Shown piece after piece: positions 43,466 to 52,735 of a DNA stretch of 64,000 nucleotides. The DNA lies in assembly GCA_964500445.1 (NCBI GenBank), contig CAZCOG010000039.1, positions 1 through 64,000 of the forward strand. The letters run 5' to 3'. The notes beneath the pieces were generated by a model. The model was not told the DNA's origin, made no database searches, and saw only the letters and a program-made list of their open reading frames with translations. Origin of the DNA: Persicitalea sp964500445. GTDB taxonomy: Bacteria > Bacteroidota > Bacteroidia > Cytophagales > Spirosomataceae. Position 1 is the first letter of the stretch. Each line of letters starts with the position of its first letter. The position numbers were made by a program, and so were the translations under genes.

Positions 43466-44362
43466 ATGAATATGAATAAGCTAACTCTTGTCGTCAATTG
43501 CCTAATAATCTTCGCGCTTTCCGGATCGAGTTTGTACGCCGGGACTTCGGATGTGACCCAGTTTCAGGTGAGTCGGGTCGATACGGCTAATTACATGGAA
43601 TACGCGGGCAAATACAAAATGCAGGGAACGCCCTTCGAATACGTTGAGCTTACCGCCAAAGACGGAAAATTGCATTATGTGGCGGGGGAGTATCGGGGCG
43701 AATTGAAGCCCAAAACGATCAAAGACGAGTTCGATGCCAACGGGCAGGCTACGGTCAAATTCACGCGCGACACCAACGGCATGGTCAATGGGATGGGTCT
43801 GAATGCTCAGGGAGAGAATTTCTCGGGAACCCGGGAAATGTCGGAAATGGGAATCAGTTCATACGTCGGCAAGTACAAAATGGAGGGATTACCCTTCGAG
43901 TACATCGAACTTTCTGACAAATCAGGCAAACTACATTATGTTGCCGGCGAATACCGGGGCGATTTAACAGCGCTTTCGGGTAAAGATCAGTTCGACGCCA
44001 ACGGACAGGCCGCGGTCAATTTCACGCGCGATGCTTCCAATAATATAAGTACCATGGTGGTAAATATCCAGGGGAAAAATTACATAGGAAAACGCGAAGC
44101 GGCTGCCAACAGTATAGAGGCGTATGTGGGAAAGTACAAAATGGAAGGGCTTCCTTTCGAGACGATGGAAATTAAAACCTCGGATGGCAAATTGCTTATC
44201 AACGCCATGGGCGAAGAGGGCGAATTAACCCCACTTTCGGCTCCTGACCAATTCGATGCAGCCGGTCGGGCTACCCTGAAATTCAAGCGTAGTGCTGACG
44301 GACATATAACGGGTGTGACGCTCGATGCTCAGGGACAAAGTTTTGGCGGCGTTAAGCAATAA
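43466..44362 (+). CDS. Secreted protein with three tandem DUF3471-like domains
   Basis: 298 residues. After a signal peptide (LVVNCLIIFALSGSSLYA) the whole protein is three copies of an about 85-residue unit starting near residues 42, 131 and 218: Y-GKYKM-G-PFE-ELS-DGKLHY, GEYRGELKP, DQFDANGQATVKFTRD, MVVN-QG. The unit resembles the C-terminal lipocalin-like domain (DUF3471) found after beta-lactamase-type enzymes. Copies 1 and 2 are the closest. No catalytic domain is attached, so it may bind or scaffold something outside the cytoplasm. Stands alone 79 bases after the MBL gene. Confidence 0.75.
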   Translation: MNMNKLTLVVNCLIIFALSGSSLYAGTSDVTQFQVSRVDTANYMEYAGKYKMQGTPFEYVELTAKDGKLHYVAGEYRGELKPKTIKDEFDANGQATVKFTRDTNGMVNGMGLNAQGENFSGTREMSEMGISSYVGKYKMEGLPFEYIELSDKSGKLHYVAGEYRGDLTALSGKDQFDANGQAAVNFTRDASNNISTMVVNIQGKNYIGKREAAANSIEAYVGKYKMEGLPFETMEIKTSDGKLLINAMGEEGELTPLSAPDQFDAAGRATLKFKRSADGHITGVTLDAQGQSFGGVKQ

Positions 44363-44449
44363 GATTGAGCTAGGAAGCTGCGGGAACGGATTTTGTAGCG
44401 ATTATTTCTATAAAAGTAAATATTTTCCCACAGTTGAAATCTGTTAAAA

Positions 44450-44863
44450 ATGAAGACGAATATCTCGATTGCCCTACTGTTCTTTATAGCGCTTACGCTG
44501 GGAGCTTGTTCCAGCAAAATGACTTTTCAGGATTCTTCGGTAGTTCCGGCTGCCTCCGGTGATGTGAAAGTCAAGAAAGATAAGAACAACAACTACCAGA
44601 TCACAGTCAATGTCGCTAATCTGGCTGAACCAAAAAAACTAACTCCCTCCCGTAATGTCTACATTGTCTGGATGGATTCAGACCGGAGCATAACGAAGAA
44701 ACTAGGTCAAATCAAAGTTGGCTCAGGCATGTTTTCGAAGGCCCTGACGGGAGAGATCAACGTGACTGAGGCAGAGAAGCCGGATAGGGTGTTTATTACA
44801 GCAGAAGATAACGCTGATACCATGAGCCCCAGCACGGAAGTCGTACTTACGACCGGACGCTAA
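44450..44863 (+). CDS. Hypothetical lipoprotein, 137 residues
   Basis: A lipoprotein signal (LFFIALTLGAC, lipidated Cys about residue 20) precedes one beta-sandwich-like domain: YQITVNVANLAEPKKLTPSRNVYIVWMDSDRSITKKLGQIKVGSG. The Val-Trp-Met strand followed by GQIKVG resembles anti-sigma-factor-like and DUF4397-type periplasmic domains in Bacteroidota, but I cannot assign a family. It lies 87 bases after the triplicated-domain gene. Its terminator falls inside the end of the convergent CPBP gene. Confidence 0.72.
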   Translation: MKTNISIALLFFIALTLGACSSKMTFQDSSVVPAASGDVKVKKDKNNNYQITVNVANLAEPKKLTPSRNVYIVWMDSDRSITKKLGQIKVGSGMFSKALTGEINVTEAEKPDRVFITAEDNADTMSPSTEVVLTTGR

Positions 44864-44873
44864 ACTACCCTGA

Positions 44874-45776
44874 TTAATTTTCAACATCCCGAAAGTACTT
44901 TTCGCTTTCGGGATGTTTTTTTATGGAGAAGTACAGCTCACGCCAGTAGTAAACGCTGAGAGCCAGCAGAAAAACTACCGCCAATATCGAACCTTCAAAG
45001 CCGAAAGTACCCCCCGAAAGCCAAGCCGGGGGGAGCGGCTTGAAACGAATGAAACTATACACGTTGAAGCCGCTCACATTGAAATCGAAAAAGCCCGCCT
45101 GCACAAAATTCCAGCCCCAGTGAAAACCGGTGCAGACCCATATATTGCGGTATTTGAGATAGAGTAGCCCCAGCACAAGTCCGGCCAGAAAAATGTTGGC
45201 GGCCCCGATCCAGGCAAAATCAGGGTTAGCAAAATGAAGTACAGAAAATAGCAAAGAACTCACAATCAACCCTGCTCGATCGCCGAAATAATGGGTGATA
45301 GTGGCTAGCAGAAAGCCTCGGCTCATAATTTCTTCAGACCAGCTCTGGAAGAAAAAAAGTACCAGTAAACCGCTGAATTGTTTCCCATTGAATACCGTCC
45401 CGGTGAGGTTGATTTTTTGTAAAACCAGAAGGATGGCGAATCCTGCGGCAATAAGTACTACACTTATACCAAAACCTTTGCCTAAATCGCCAAACAGATT
45501 TTTCCAGGTCAAACCCATTTCGGCGAACGAACGCCTGAAAATGTACTTCCGCATTACGAAAAAAGCGGTCAGAAAAGCTACGTTCTGCGGCAGGTACTCT
45601 GTGAGCGTTTCCCAGTATGGATCATTATGGTGCGCTACCGAAGGGTTGGAAAAGATGTCGATGCCGAATACTTTGAATACCCCGGCAAAGGAAATAATCA
45701 CCAGAAATGATAGGGCCGCAAACGTCAGGATTTCCAGCAGCGTCCAGCCTAGTTTGATCAGGAAAGTTTTTATCAT
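44874..45776 (-). CDS. CPBP family intramembrane metalloprotease
   Basis: 300 residues with about eight hydrophobic helices. SWSEEIMSRGFLLATIT carries the EExxxR motif, SSLLFSVLHFANPDFAW the FxxxH motif and GFHWGWNFVQAGFF the third conserved His (HxxxN), so the catalytic set is complete. CPBP (Abi) proteins are CAAX-type endopeptidases whose bacterial substrates are mostly unknown; some give immunity to bacteriocins. No bacteriocin gene is seen. The last codons are part of a terminator hairpin that also serves the convergent lipoprotein gene. Confidence 0.9.
   Translation of the reverse strand: MIKTFLIKLGWTLLEILTFAALSFLVIISFAGVFKVFGIDIFSNPSVAHHNDPYWETLTEYLPQNVAFLTAFFVMRKYIFRRSFAEMGLTWKNLFGDLGKGFGISVVLIAAGFAILLVLQKINLTGTVFNGKQFSGLLVLFFFQSWSEEIMSRGFLLATITHYFGDRAGLIVSSLLFSVLHFANPDFAWIGAANIFLAGLVLGLLYLKYRNIWVCTGFHWGWNFVQAGFFDFNVSGFNVYSFIRFKPLPPAWLSGGTFGFEGSILAVVFLLALSVYYWRELYFSIKKHPESEKYFRDVEN
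44883..44922. terminator. Bidirectional terminator inside the CPBP 3' coding end
   Basis: Stem ACATCCCGAAAG (44885-44896 region) with CTTTCGGGATGT (44905-44916), a nine-base loop with AAGTAC, then a T run. It terminates the lipoprotein gene on the plus strand and lies within the last 16 codons of the minus-strand CPBP gene. Confidence 0.85.
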
Positions 45777-45807
45777 AAGAGAAAGGTGTAGTCTGATACG
45801 GTCCGCA

Positions 45808-45841
45808 AACTTCCCGAAAGTTGAAAAACTTTCGGGAAGTT
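45808..45841 (-). terminator. Hairpin at the end of the sodium:solute symporter gene
   Basis: A perfect 15-bp stem (45808-45822 with 45827-45841, core CTTCCCGAAAG) and a four-base loop lie at the symporter stop codon, upstream of the CPBP start. There is no strong T run, so it may be a processing or 3' protecting hairpin rather than a full terminator. The stem core resembles that of the hairpin at 44883. Confidence 0.65.
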
Positions 45842-47318
45842 ATCTACGTGGAGCGAGTACCGAAATCAGAAACCCGGTCAGGAACAGCACCATCGTGCCA
45901 AATACAATGGCAAGATACGCATGGAACGGGCTGGCGTACTCCCGCATTTCTCCATCGGTCCAGAAAATCGGCGAAAGACTCATCCACAGGATCAGCAGTA
46001 CACCCAGTACTACCCCGACTATCGCACCTTTACGATTTATTTTTTCTACAAAGGCACCTAACAAAAATAGTCCCAACATCCCGCCGCTAAATACCGAAGC
46101 CAGTTTCCACCAGGCATCCAGCGCACTTTTGACATTGATCATCGCGAAGGCGATGCCAATACCCAGAGCGCTTATGATAAACGTCGTAAGGTAAAGTACC
46201 CGCATAGCCGCTTTTTCGGAGAGTTCCGTTTTGGAAAAACGCTGAAAATAATCTACCAGAATAACCGTAGATGAACTGTTGATACTGGTAGAAATGGTAC
46301 TCATACCTGCCGCGAAAATAGAGGCGATCAAAAGCCCGGTAAGACCGGGAGGCAACACATTCACGATGAAAAAGGGAAAGACGCGGTCGCTTTTGGCAAT
46401 ATCCCGTAGTTCGGCGGGCAGCGCATCGGGAATGGCAGTATAGTACGAAAACAGCGATGTGCCGATAAGGAAAAACAGCATTGAAACGGGGACGTACAGC
46501 ATTCCGCCCCAGAGCGCCGATCGCTTGGCTTCGGCGTCGGAGCGGGAGGCCATGTAGCGTTGTACGTAGTTCTGGTCGATACCGTAGTTTTGAAGGTTTA
46601 TGAAAACCCCATAAATGAGCACTACCCAAAAAGTGGACTCGGTGAGGCTACTCCCAAAACTACCCAGACTGAATTTATCATTTTCAAGCGCAATGGTCAT
46701 GATTTGCCCCGGCCCTTCGGGCATGGAAAAAGCAATGTAAATCAGACAAACCAGCGCTCCGCCGATCAGGACGATGCCCTGAATGGCATCGGTCCACATG
46801 ACCGCCTGTATCCCGCCCAGCAATGAGTAGCCCATCACGACAAGTCCGGTAATGGCAATAATGGTGAGAATATCCCAGCCAAACAGGGCATTGACGGGCA
46901 GCGCCAGCAGGTACAGAATGGTACCAATGCGCATGAGCTGTGTCAGCAGGTAACAGGCCGACACGTATACCCGAGCCCACAGTCCAAACTTGGTTTCCAG
47001 AAAAACGTAGGCCGACGGACTATTCAATTTCCGGTAGAGTGGCACAAAAAATTGCACCGCCATCAGTGACGCTACCGGAATGGAAAGGCTGAAAACGAAG
47101 GCATTCCAGTTGGATTGGTAGGCATTTCCCGGCAATCCCAAAAAACTAATGCTGCTGACAAAAGTCGCAAAAATCGACATGGTTACCACCCAGGTCGGGA
47201 AGTTGCTATTGCCCAGCGTAAAAGTGGAAGCCGATTTGTCTTTGGAATAAAAAGAAGCGCCAAAAAGGGTAATACCACCCATATAAATCAGAAAAACAAT
47301 GAGGTCGAGGGTTTGCAT
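45840..47318 (-). CDS. Sodium:solute symporter family (SSS/NanT-like) transporter
   Basis: 492 residues with about 13 membrane helices. FSLSIPVASLMAVQFFVPLYRKL, ATFVSSISFLGLPGNAYQSNW and TISTSINSSSTVILVDYF (the sodium-site helix 8 serines) are typical of SSS members. The subgroup is annotated as sodium/glucose or N-acetylneuraminate cotransporters in Bacteroidota. Next to NagX-like and hexosaminidase genes, a sugar or amino-sugar substrate is likely (inference). Same strand as the NagX-like gene, 195 bases downstream. Confidence 0.9.
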   Translation of the reverse strand: MQTLDLIVFLIYMGGITLFGASFYSKDKSASTFTLGNSNFPTWVVTMSIFATFVSSISFLGLPGNAYQSNWNAFVFSLSIPVASLMAVQFFVPLYRKLNSPSAYVFLETKFGLWARVYVSACYLLTQLMRIGTILYLLALPVNALFGWDILTIIAITGLVVMGYSLLGGIQAVMWTDAIQGIVLIGGALVCLIYIAFSMPEGPGQIMTIALENDKFSLGSFGSSLTESTFWVVLIYGVFINLQNYGIDQNYVQRYMASRSDAEAKRSALWGGMLYVPVSMLFFLIGTSLFSYYTAIPDALPAELRDIAKSDRVFPFFIVNVLPPGLTGLLIASIFAAGMSTISTSINSSSTVILVDYFQRFSKTELSEKAAMRVLYLTTFIISALGIGIAFAMINVKSALDAWWKLASVFSGGMLGLFLLGAFVEKINRKGAIVGVVLGVLLILWMSLSPIFWTDGEMREYASPFHAYLAIVFGTMVLFLTGFLISVLAPRR

Positions 47319-47410
47319 TTTTTGGTGGCAGTGTTTTCCAGGGAATACCGGGGTGCAAAAATTTTAATAATTGAGCAAGTAAGCGAAGCTAGTAATCCAT
47401 TTTTTTAGAT

Positions 47411-47464
47411 ACTTAGGTACTTAGGTACTTAGGTACTTAGGTACTTAGGTACTTAGGTACTTAG
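47411..47464. repeat. 8-bp tandem array ACTTAGGT (six copies)
   Basis: Six perfect abutting copies of ACTTAGGT from 47411 to 47458, a partial seventh, and a decayed copy before 47411. On the minus strand the unit reads CTAAGTAC/ACCTAAGT, containing the AAGTAC word. A further unit (TACTTAGGCAC, 47498-47508) lies past a GC-rich core. Located between the NagX-like stop and the symporter start. Confidence 0.9.
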
Positions 47465-47494
47465 CGGGGCGCCGGCAGCGGCCGACCGTCCGAG
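47465..47494. repeat. GC-rich core next to the octamer array
   Basis: Thirty bases, nearly all G or C, including GGGGCGCCGGC and CCGACCGTCCGAG, standing out from the surroundings. It shares the blocks GGGCGCC and CCGTCCGA, in the same order and with the same orientation to the preceding stop codon, with the core at 32227-32244. Confidence 0.6.
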
Positions 47495-47512
47495 GCGTAC
47501 TTAGGCACTTTT

Positions 47513-48610
47513 TCACAGCTTGATAAAAATCTTTCGTTTGTACAAAATGTAGGCTGGGATGAAATTTACTGCTGTGAAGGCGAGCGCGTAAGTCATACTT
47601 GCAAATTTTGGGGCAACCCAGGCCGTGATCATTGTATTGACGGTCAGTTCATTGAGTGGTTGACCATCAAAGTGGATACCGTAAAAGAAAAGTGCGAAAA
47701 TGTCCGCCAGAACATAGACGGTAATGGCATTGGCCCCAAAAATGATACCCACGCCCGTTCCTTTCCTGCGGCCCAAAATATCGACGACGAAGTAGAGTGC
47801 TCCCAGTAGCAGCGCGGCGAAACCGGACGTGAGCAGCACGAACGAACTCGTCCATAATCCTTCGTTGAGCGGGAAAGCCAGACTCCACAGATACCCAAGT
47901 ACCGAGGACAACAAACCTGCGGTCATCAGGTAGTTGACCTTTTCGTTAGGGGAGTACTTGCTCAGCAGCAGTCTTCCGACCAGCATTCCGGTAATGCCCG
48001 TTACCGTAGCGGGGAAAGTACTCAGGATGCCTTCGGGGTCCCAGTTACCTTGCCACATCCGGCCCGGAAGTAGTTGCTGATCGATCCACGCCGCCAGATT
48101 GACACCCGGTTCGAGCATTACTTCTCCCACGCCGGGAGTAGGAATCAGATTCATCGCCAGCCAGTAGGCAACAAGGATTATTGCCCCGATCCAGGCTTGT
48201 TGCTGCCAGTTGGTATGTAGGAAAAGCAACCCGCAGAAGAGGAAAACGAAAGCGATGCGATGTAGCGTCCCCGTCCAGCGGGCATCCGCAAAATCGAAGT
48301 CAGGCATCAGGTTTAAAAACATACCCACCACAAAAATTTTCAATGCCCGAACGATGATTTTGCGATGCAGGTCGGCTTTGGGGGCATTTTGCGCTAAGCG
48401 CCGGGAATAGGCCAACGCGATGGAAACCCCAATGACAAACAGGAATATTGGGGCAATCAAATCTGTAAATGTCAGCCCGTTCCAGGCGGTATGGTGAAGC
48501 GGGGGGTACACATAGGTTTCCAAACCGGGAAAGTTGACGGTGATCATGGCTGCTATGGTGAAGCCGCGCAGGGCATCCAGCGAAATCAGCCGTTGGGAGA
48601 TGTTGCCCAT
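47513..48610 (-). CDS. NagX-like transmembrane acyltransferase (DUF5009 / heparan-alpha-glucosaminide N-acetyltransferase type)
   Basis: 365 residues with ten or so membrane helices. RLISLDALRGFTIAAMITVNFPG at the N-terminus, LTFTDLIAPIFLFVIGVSIALAYSRR and GTLHRIAFVFLFCGLLFL are the signatures of the family of human HGSNAT and bacterial NagX. It is thought to transfer acetyl groups to amino sugars across the membrane. The gene is divergent from a GH20 hexosaminidase operon, which supports an amino-sugar role. It is followed by an octamer array and GC core. Confidence 0.88.
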   Translation of the reverse strand: MGNISQRLISLDALRGFTIAAMITVNFPGLETYVYPPLHHTAWNGLTFTDLIAPIFLFVIGVSIALAYSRRLAQNAPKADLHRKIIVRALKIFVVGMFLNLMPDFDFADARWTGTLHRIAFVFLFCGLLFLHTNWQQQAWIGAIILVAYWLAMNLIPTPGVGEVMLEPGVNLAAWIDQQLLPGRMWQGNWDPEGILSTFPATVTGITGMLVGRLLLSKYSPNEKVNYLMTAGLLSSVLGYLWSLAFPLNEGLWTSSFVLLTSGFAALLLGALYFVVDILGRRKGTGVGIIFGANAITVYVLADIFALFFYGIHFDGQPLNELTVNTMITAWVAPKFASMTYALAFTAVNFIPAYILYKRKIFIKL

Positions 48611-48799
48611 TTTTGTTTTTTCAGGAGAAATAGATCGAGGGTGTCTTCTGTGTTCAGTAGTCGTTTTAATACGCCAAACGGTAGTATAAGGGCTAATGGG
48701 ATAGGTTGATAATGAAAAATTGCCGGGAGCAGATTCTTAGGCTCAATCATCTAATTCTCTTAATAAAATATACTTTTAAAATCTGGTAATCAATTCTTT

Positions 48800-51385
48800 A
48801 TGAAGAACTCTGCGCTGATTTTTTTCTCATTGTTACTAATGTTTGGTTGTAGTTATCCTAGCGAGGAAAAAATTACCGGGAAAAGTGAATTAGCCGTCTA
48901 CTGGAAAGTGATCAGTAATTTTGCCGGAGAAAATGATGAATTCGATGCAAGATTTTTTATCAAGAATAATGGCAAGGATGAACTGAATGACAAGGATTGG
49001 GCCATTTTCTTCAATATGGCACCTCGCCCTATTTTGGCGAATAAAGTTTCCCAGCCCGCTCGGGTCGAGCACATCAACGGCGACTGGTACAAAATGGTAC
49101 CTGAGCGTAGTTTTTCACTCGCACCCGGCGACTCAATTGAGGTGCGGTACACGGGCACCGAAGGCGTGATCAAAGAAACCGACGCTCCGCTCGGGCTCTA
49201 TGTCGTTTACTACGACGAAGCGGGGAAGCAAAAAAACATTGAGCAAATTGGCGACGCTATCGTCCAGCCTTTTACCAGCATGGAGCAAATGCTCCGTGGC
49301 AAAGCGGACCTAAAACCCCTGCCTTCTGCTTCACAACGCTATTCCGATAACCTCATGCTTCGTCCGCTTGCCGAAGACGAACTACTAAAAATCATCCCTT
49401 CGCCCGTGCGCCTGGTAAAAAGTACTGGTACGTATAGACTGGATGGTAAGAAAAAGATTGGATTTGGGAACGGACTGGAAAACGAAGCCAATTTTCTGAG
49501 TAAGCGGCTGGAAGAGATTACCAAGGTGAAAGTCGGCACAGGTAGTGTCGAGGATAATGCAACTGGAATTGTCCTGAGAATCGGGAAGGTCGCCGTGAAT
49601 GGCATCGATAAAGAAGCCTATCGGCTCGATATTTCTGAAAAGGGAATCCTGATCGAAGGCTCCGATGCGGCGGGTGTTTTTTACGGAATTCAAAGTTTGC
49701 TGGCGCTAATTCCTTTTGAAGCCTACGGTAAGAATGCTGTTGAATTGCAGGCCATGAAAATCGAAGATGCCCCGCGCTTCCACACGCGGGGCTTACACGT
49801 GGATGTAAGCCGAAATTTCCAGACGAAGGAAACAATCCTGCGGACGCTGGATTTGATGGCTGCTTATAAATTGAATCATTTCCTGCTTTATACTACTGAG
49901 GACGAAGGGTGGCGGCTGGAAATAGAAGGTTTGCCCGAGTTGACGGATGTTGGCGGACAGCGGCAACATACATTGGACATGAACGCCCCGGTACTGCATC
50001 CGGCCTACGGATCAGGGCCAATTGCCTACGAAGTTGGCAAGCATGGCAGCGGCTACTATACCAAGGCCGATTTTGTGGAAATCCTGAAATACGCCGCGGC
50101 CCGCCATATCAAAGTCATTCCCGAATTGAATTTGCCGGGTCACGCCCTTGCCGCCATTAAGGCAATGGAAGCTCGCTACGAGCGGCTGATGAAAGAAGGC
50201 AAAGAAAAAGAAGCCAACGAGTATCGGCTCATTGACCCCGACGATAACTCAAAGTACCTTTCGGCTCAGGGCTACAAGAATAATGTAGTAAGCGTAGCGC
50301 GGGAATCTACCTACCATTTTTACGAAAAGGTAGTAGACGAAATGGCTAAAATGTACCAGCAAGCGGGCCTGAAGATGGATGTAATCCACGCAGGCGGCGA
50401 CGAAGTACCCGAAGGCGCCTGGACGGCTTCACCCCTGGCGGCTAAACTACTGAAAGAAAATCCTGCTATCAAAGACCCCAAAAATTTGCAGGCTTATTTC
50501 TTTGAAAAACTACTGGGTCGGATGAAGAAAAGAGGATTGACCGTTCACGGTTGGGAGGAAGTGGCTTTGCTCAAAACGGCAGATGGCAGCTACCAGCCCA
50601 ATGCCACTTTTGCCGACGGCAGCGTAGTACCCTACATCTGGAACAATCTGTTCGACTACAAAGACTTGGGCTACCGTCTGGCTAATGCGGCCTATCCCGT
50701 AATCCTCTGCAATGTCTCCAATTTTTATTTCGATATGTCTTACAACAACGACCCCAAAGAGCCCGGCTTGTATTGGGCGGGCTTCGTCGATACCCGCGAC
50801 AATTGGGAGTTCGCACCCTACAACATGTTCAGCACGACGGAGGAGACTAATTTTGGAAAAAAATTAGATGTCAGCAAAGACTTCGCCGGAATGGAAAAAC
50901 TCCGCCCGGATGCCCGGAAGAATATCATTGGCGTGGAAGCCCAGTTGTGGGGCGAAACCGTGAAAGGCCGCGCCATGCTGGAGTACCTGATGCTACCCAA
51001 ACTCATGGGCTTTGCCGAAAGTGCCTGGGCCCAGGCCCGCGACTGGGAAGATATGCCACCGGGCGAAAATCGCAAAAAAAGGGTAGGAGAGGCGTGGAAT
51101 CTTTTTGCCAATACCCTGGCAGTTAGAGAACTTCCCCGACTGGCCTTTTTCAATGGTGGCTACAACTATCGCATCCCGCTTCCCGGTGCTATCATCGAAA
51201 ATGGCTTGCTTAAAGCTAATGTCGCGCTTCCCGGTCTGCGTATTTTTTATACTACCGATGGCACCGAGCCCACCTTGAAATCCGCTGAATATTCAGCACC
51301 GGTTAAAATTTCCGGTCCGGTAAAATTGAAAGCCTTTGACAAAGCCGGACGTTCCGGCAGAACCGCCATAGTTCAGGCCCAATAA
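48800..51385 (+). CDS. GH20 beta-N-acetylhexosaminidase (lipoprotein)
   Basis: 861 residues. Lipoprotein signal (LLLMFGCSY), N-terminal CHB_HEX carbohydrate-binding domain (about 30-150), GH20b domain (about 195-325), GH20 catalytic barrel (FHTRGLHVDVSRNF to about 760) with the catalytic Asp-Glu pair at 534-535 in HAGGDEVPEGAW, and a C-terminal chitobiase-type FN3 domain (LRIFYTTDGTEPTLKS). It cleaves terminal GlcNAc/GalNAc from chitobiose or glycans at the cell surface or periplasm. First of three genes with an MFS transporter and XylR-type regulator, spaced 45 and 48 bases. Confidence 0.95.
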   Translation: MKNSALIFFSLLLMFGCSYPSEEKITGKSELAVYWKVISNFAGENDEFDARFFIKNNGKDELNDKDWAIFFNMAPRPILANKVSQPARVEHINGDWYKMVPERSFSLAPGDSIEVRYTGTEGVIKETDAPLGLYVVYYDEAGKQKNIEQIGDAIVQPFTSMEQMLRGKADLKPLPSASQRYSDNLMLRPLAEDELLKIIPSPVRLVKSTGTYRLDGKKKIGFGNGLENEANFLSKRLEEITKVKVGTGSVEDNATGIVLRIGKVAVNGIDKEAYRLDISEKGILIEGSDAAGVFYGIQSLLALIPFEAYGKNAVELQAMKIEDAPRFHTRGLHVDVSRNFQTKETILRTLDLMAAYKLNHFLLYTTEDEGWRLEIEGLPELTDVGGQRQHTLDMNAPVLHPAYGSGPIAYEVGKHGSGYYTKADFVEILKYAAARHIKVIPELNLPGHALAAIKAMEARYERLMKEGKEKEANEYRLIDPDDNSKYLSAQGYKNNVVSVARESTYHFYEKVVDEMAKMYQQAGLKMDVIHAGGDEVPEGAWTASPLAAKLLKENPAIKDPKNLQAYFFEKLLGRMKKRGLTVHGWEEVALLKTADGSYQPNATFADGSVVPYIWNNLFDYKDLGYRLANAAYPVILCNVSNFYFDMSYNNDPKEPGLYWAGFVDTRDNWEFAPYNMFSTTEETNFGKKLDVSKDFAGMEKLRPDARKNIIGVEAQLWGETVKGRAMLEYLMLPKLMGFAESAWAQARDWEDMPPGENRKKRVGEAWNLFANTLAVRELPRLAFFNGGYNYRIPLPGAIIENGLLKANVALPGLRIFYTTDGTEPTLKSAEYSAPVKISGPVKLKAFDKAGRSGRTAIVQAQ

Positions 51386-51430
51386 GCGCTTTAAAATAGA
51401 CTGTAAATATAAATTTCAACCCTCCACTGA

Positions 51431-52687
51431 ATGCAGCGTAACCCGTTTCTCGTTTTCCTTATTCTCCTCATTTTCTTTGTCATTTCGTTTCTCAGTAACA
51501 TCCTGGGACCCATTATTCCTGATATTGTCGAGAGTTTCGATTTGAGTTTGGGGTTAGCGGGATTCATGCCCTTTGCCTTCTTCGTTTCCTACGGAGTAAT
51601 GTCGATCCCTGCGGGAATTTTGGTAGAAAAATACCGGGAGAAAAAAATACTACTTTGGGCGTTTACGACTGCTTTTGCCGGAGCGTTGTTGTTTGCATTT
51701 ATGCCAAGTTTTGGCATCTCATTGTTATCCTTGTTCCTGATTGGCATCGGCATGGCCATGCTGCAGGTTGTGATCAACCCACTTTTACGCGTGGCGGGTG
51801 GCGAAAGGCAATTTGCCTTCAACTCAGTACTGGGACAGCTGGCTTTTGGCGCTGCATCGTTCCTGAGTCCTTACTTATATAGCTATCTGGTAACGAATGT
51901 TCACTCGGGCAGTGAGTCGGCGATCATCCGGCTTTTCGATTCGCTGGTACCCGAAAATCTGAAATGGGTATCCCTGTACTGGGTGTTCGCACTCATTGCT
52001 CTGGCGATGGTTGTCGTAATCCGGTTCGTTAAATTCCCGACGGTAGAATTGAAAGAGGACGAAAAAATAGATACGGGACGGGCTTTCCGGGAACTACTGG
52101 CCAACCGCAAAGTACTTTTATTTTTCCTGGGGATTTTCGCCTACGTGGGCACCGAACAGGGCATTGCCAACTGGATGGTAAAATTCCTGCAAACCTACCA
52201 CGGAGTCGATCCGGCCACGAGTGGAGCAACCGTCATCTCCAATTTCTGGGGACTGCTGACCATCGGCTGCCTTTTGGGGCTGGTACTTTTAAAACTATTT
52301 GATAGTCGGAGGGTCTTGATGCTGTTTACTGCCGGAGCCATTGCGTCGCTGCTGGCCGCATTATTCGGTAGTTTGGCAATCGCCGTTGTCGCTTTTCCAT
52401 TGGCGGGATTTTTTGCCTCAGTCATGTGGTCCATCATCGTCTCGTTGGCGCTCAATTCGGTACCCAACCACCACGGTACTTTCTCAGGTATTCTTTGTAG
52501 CGGCATCGCCGGTGGAGCGGTGGTGCCGCTCATCATCGGCGGACTGGCCGAATGGCTAGGGCTACGGCTGGCCATGCTGTTTGTTTTGATTACGCTGGGG
52601 TACATTTTCAGCATTGGCCTCTGGGCAAAGCCGATCGTTACGAATGAAACCGTGAGATTTGCCGAATTATTCAAAAAAAAGAAATAA
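51431..52687 (+). CDS. MFS sugar transporter (NagP/FucP-like)
   Basis: 418 residues, 12 hydrophobic helices. SFLSNILGPIIPDIVESFDLSLGLAGFMPFAFFVSYGVMSIPAGILVEKY is the MFS A motif region as in FucP/GluP/NagP symporters, with LLRVAGGERQFAFNSVLGQLAFGAASFLSP following. It probably imports the GlcNAc (or related monosaccharide) freed by the hexosaminidase just upstream. Confidence 0.9.
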   Translation: MQRNPFLVFLILLIFFVISFLSNILGPIIPDIVESFDLSLGLAGFMPFAFFVSYGVMSIPAGILVEKYREKKILLWAFTTAFAGALLFAFMPSFGISLLSLFLIGIGMAMLQVVINPLLRVAGGERQFAFNSVLGQLAFGAASFLSPYLYSYLVTNVHSGSESAIIRLFDSLVPENLKWVSLYWVFALIALAMVVVIRFVKFPTVELKEDEKIDTGRAFRELLANRKVLLFFLGIFAYVGTEQGIANWMVKFLQTYHGVDPATSGATVISNFWGLLTIGCLLGLVLLKLFDSRRVLMLFTAGAIASLLAALFGSLAIAVVAFPLAGFFASVMWSIIVSLALNSVPNHHGTFSGILCSGIAGGAVVPLIIGGLAEWLGLRLAMLFVLITLGYIFSIGLWAKPIVTNETVRFAELFKKKK

Positions 52688-52735
52688 ACAATTTGATGCA
52701 ATAATCAGATAGCCAAACATTTGCGTCTATAATAA

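Noticed and set aside
45295..46194. Plus-strand reading frame of about 299 codons over the CPBP and symporter ends
   Set aside because: Spans two real minus-strand genes and their hairpin; basic low-complexity translation typical of antisense frames.
47411..47464. Repeat array as a possible CRISPR
   Set aside because: Units are 8 bp and abut with no spacers; no cas genes are nearby.
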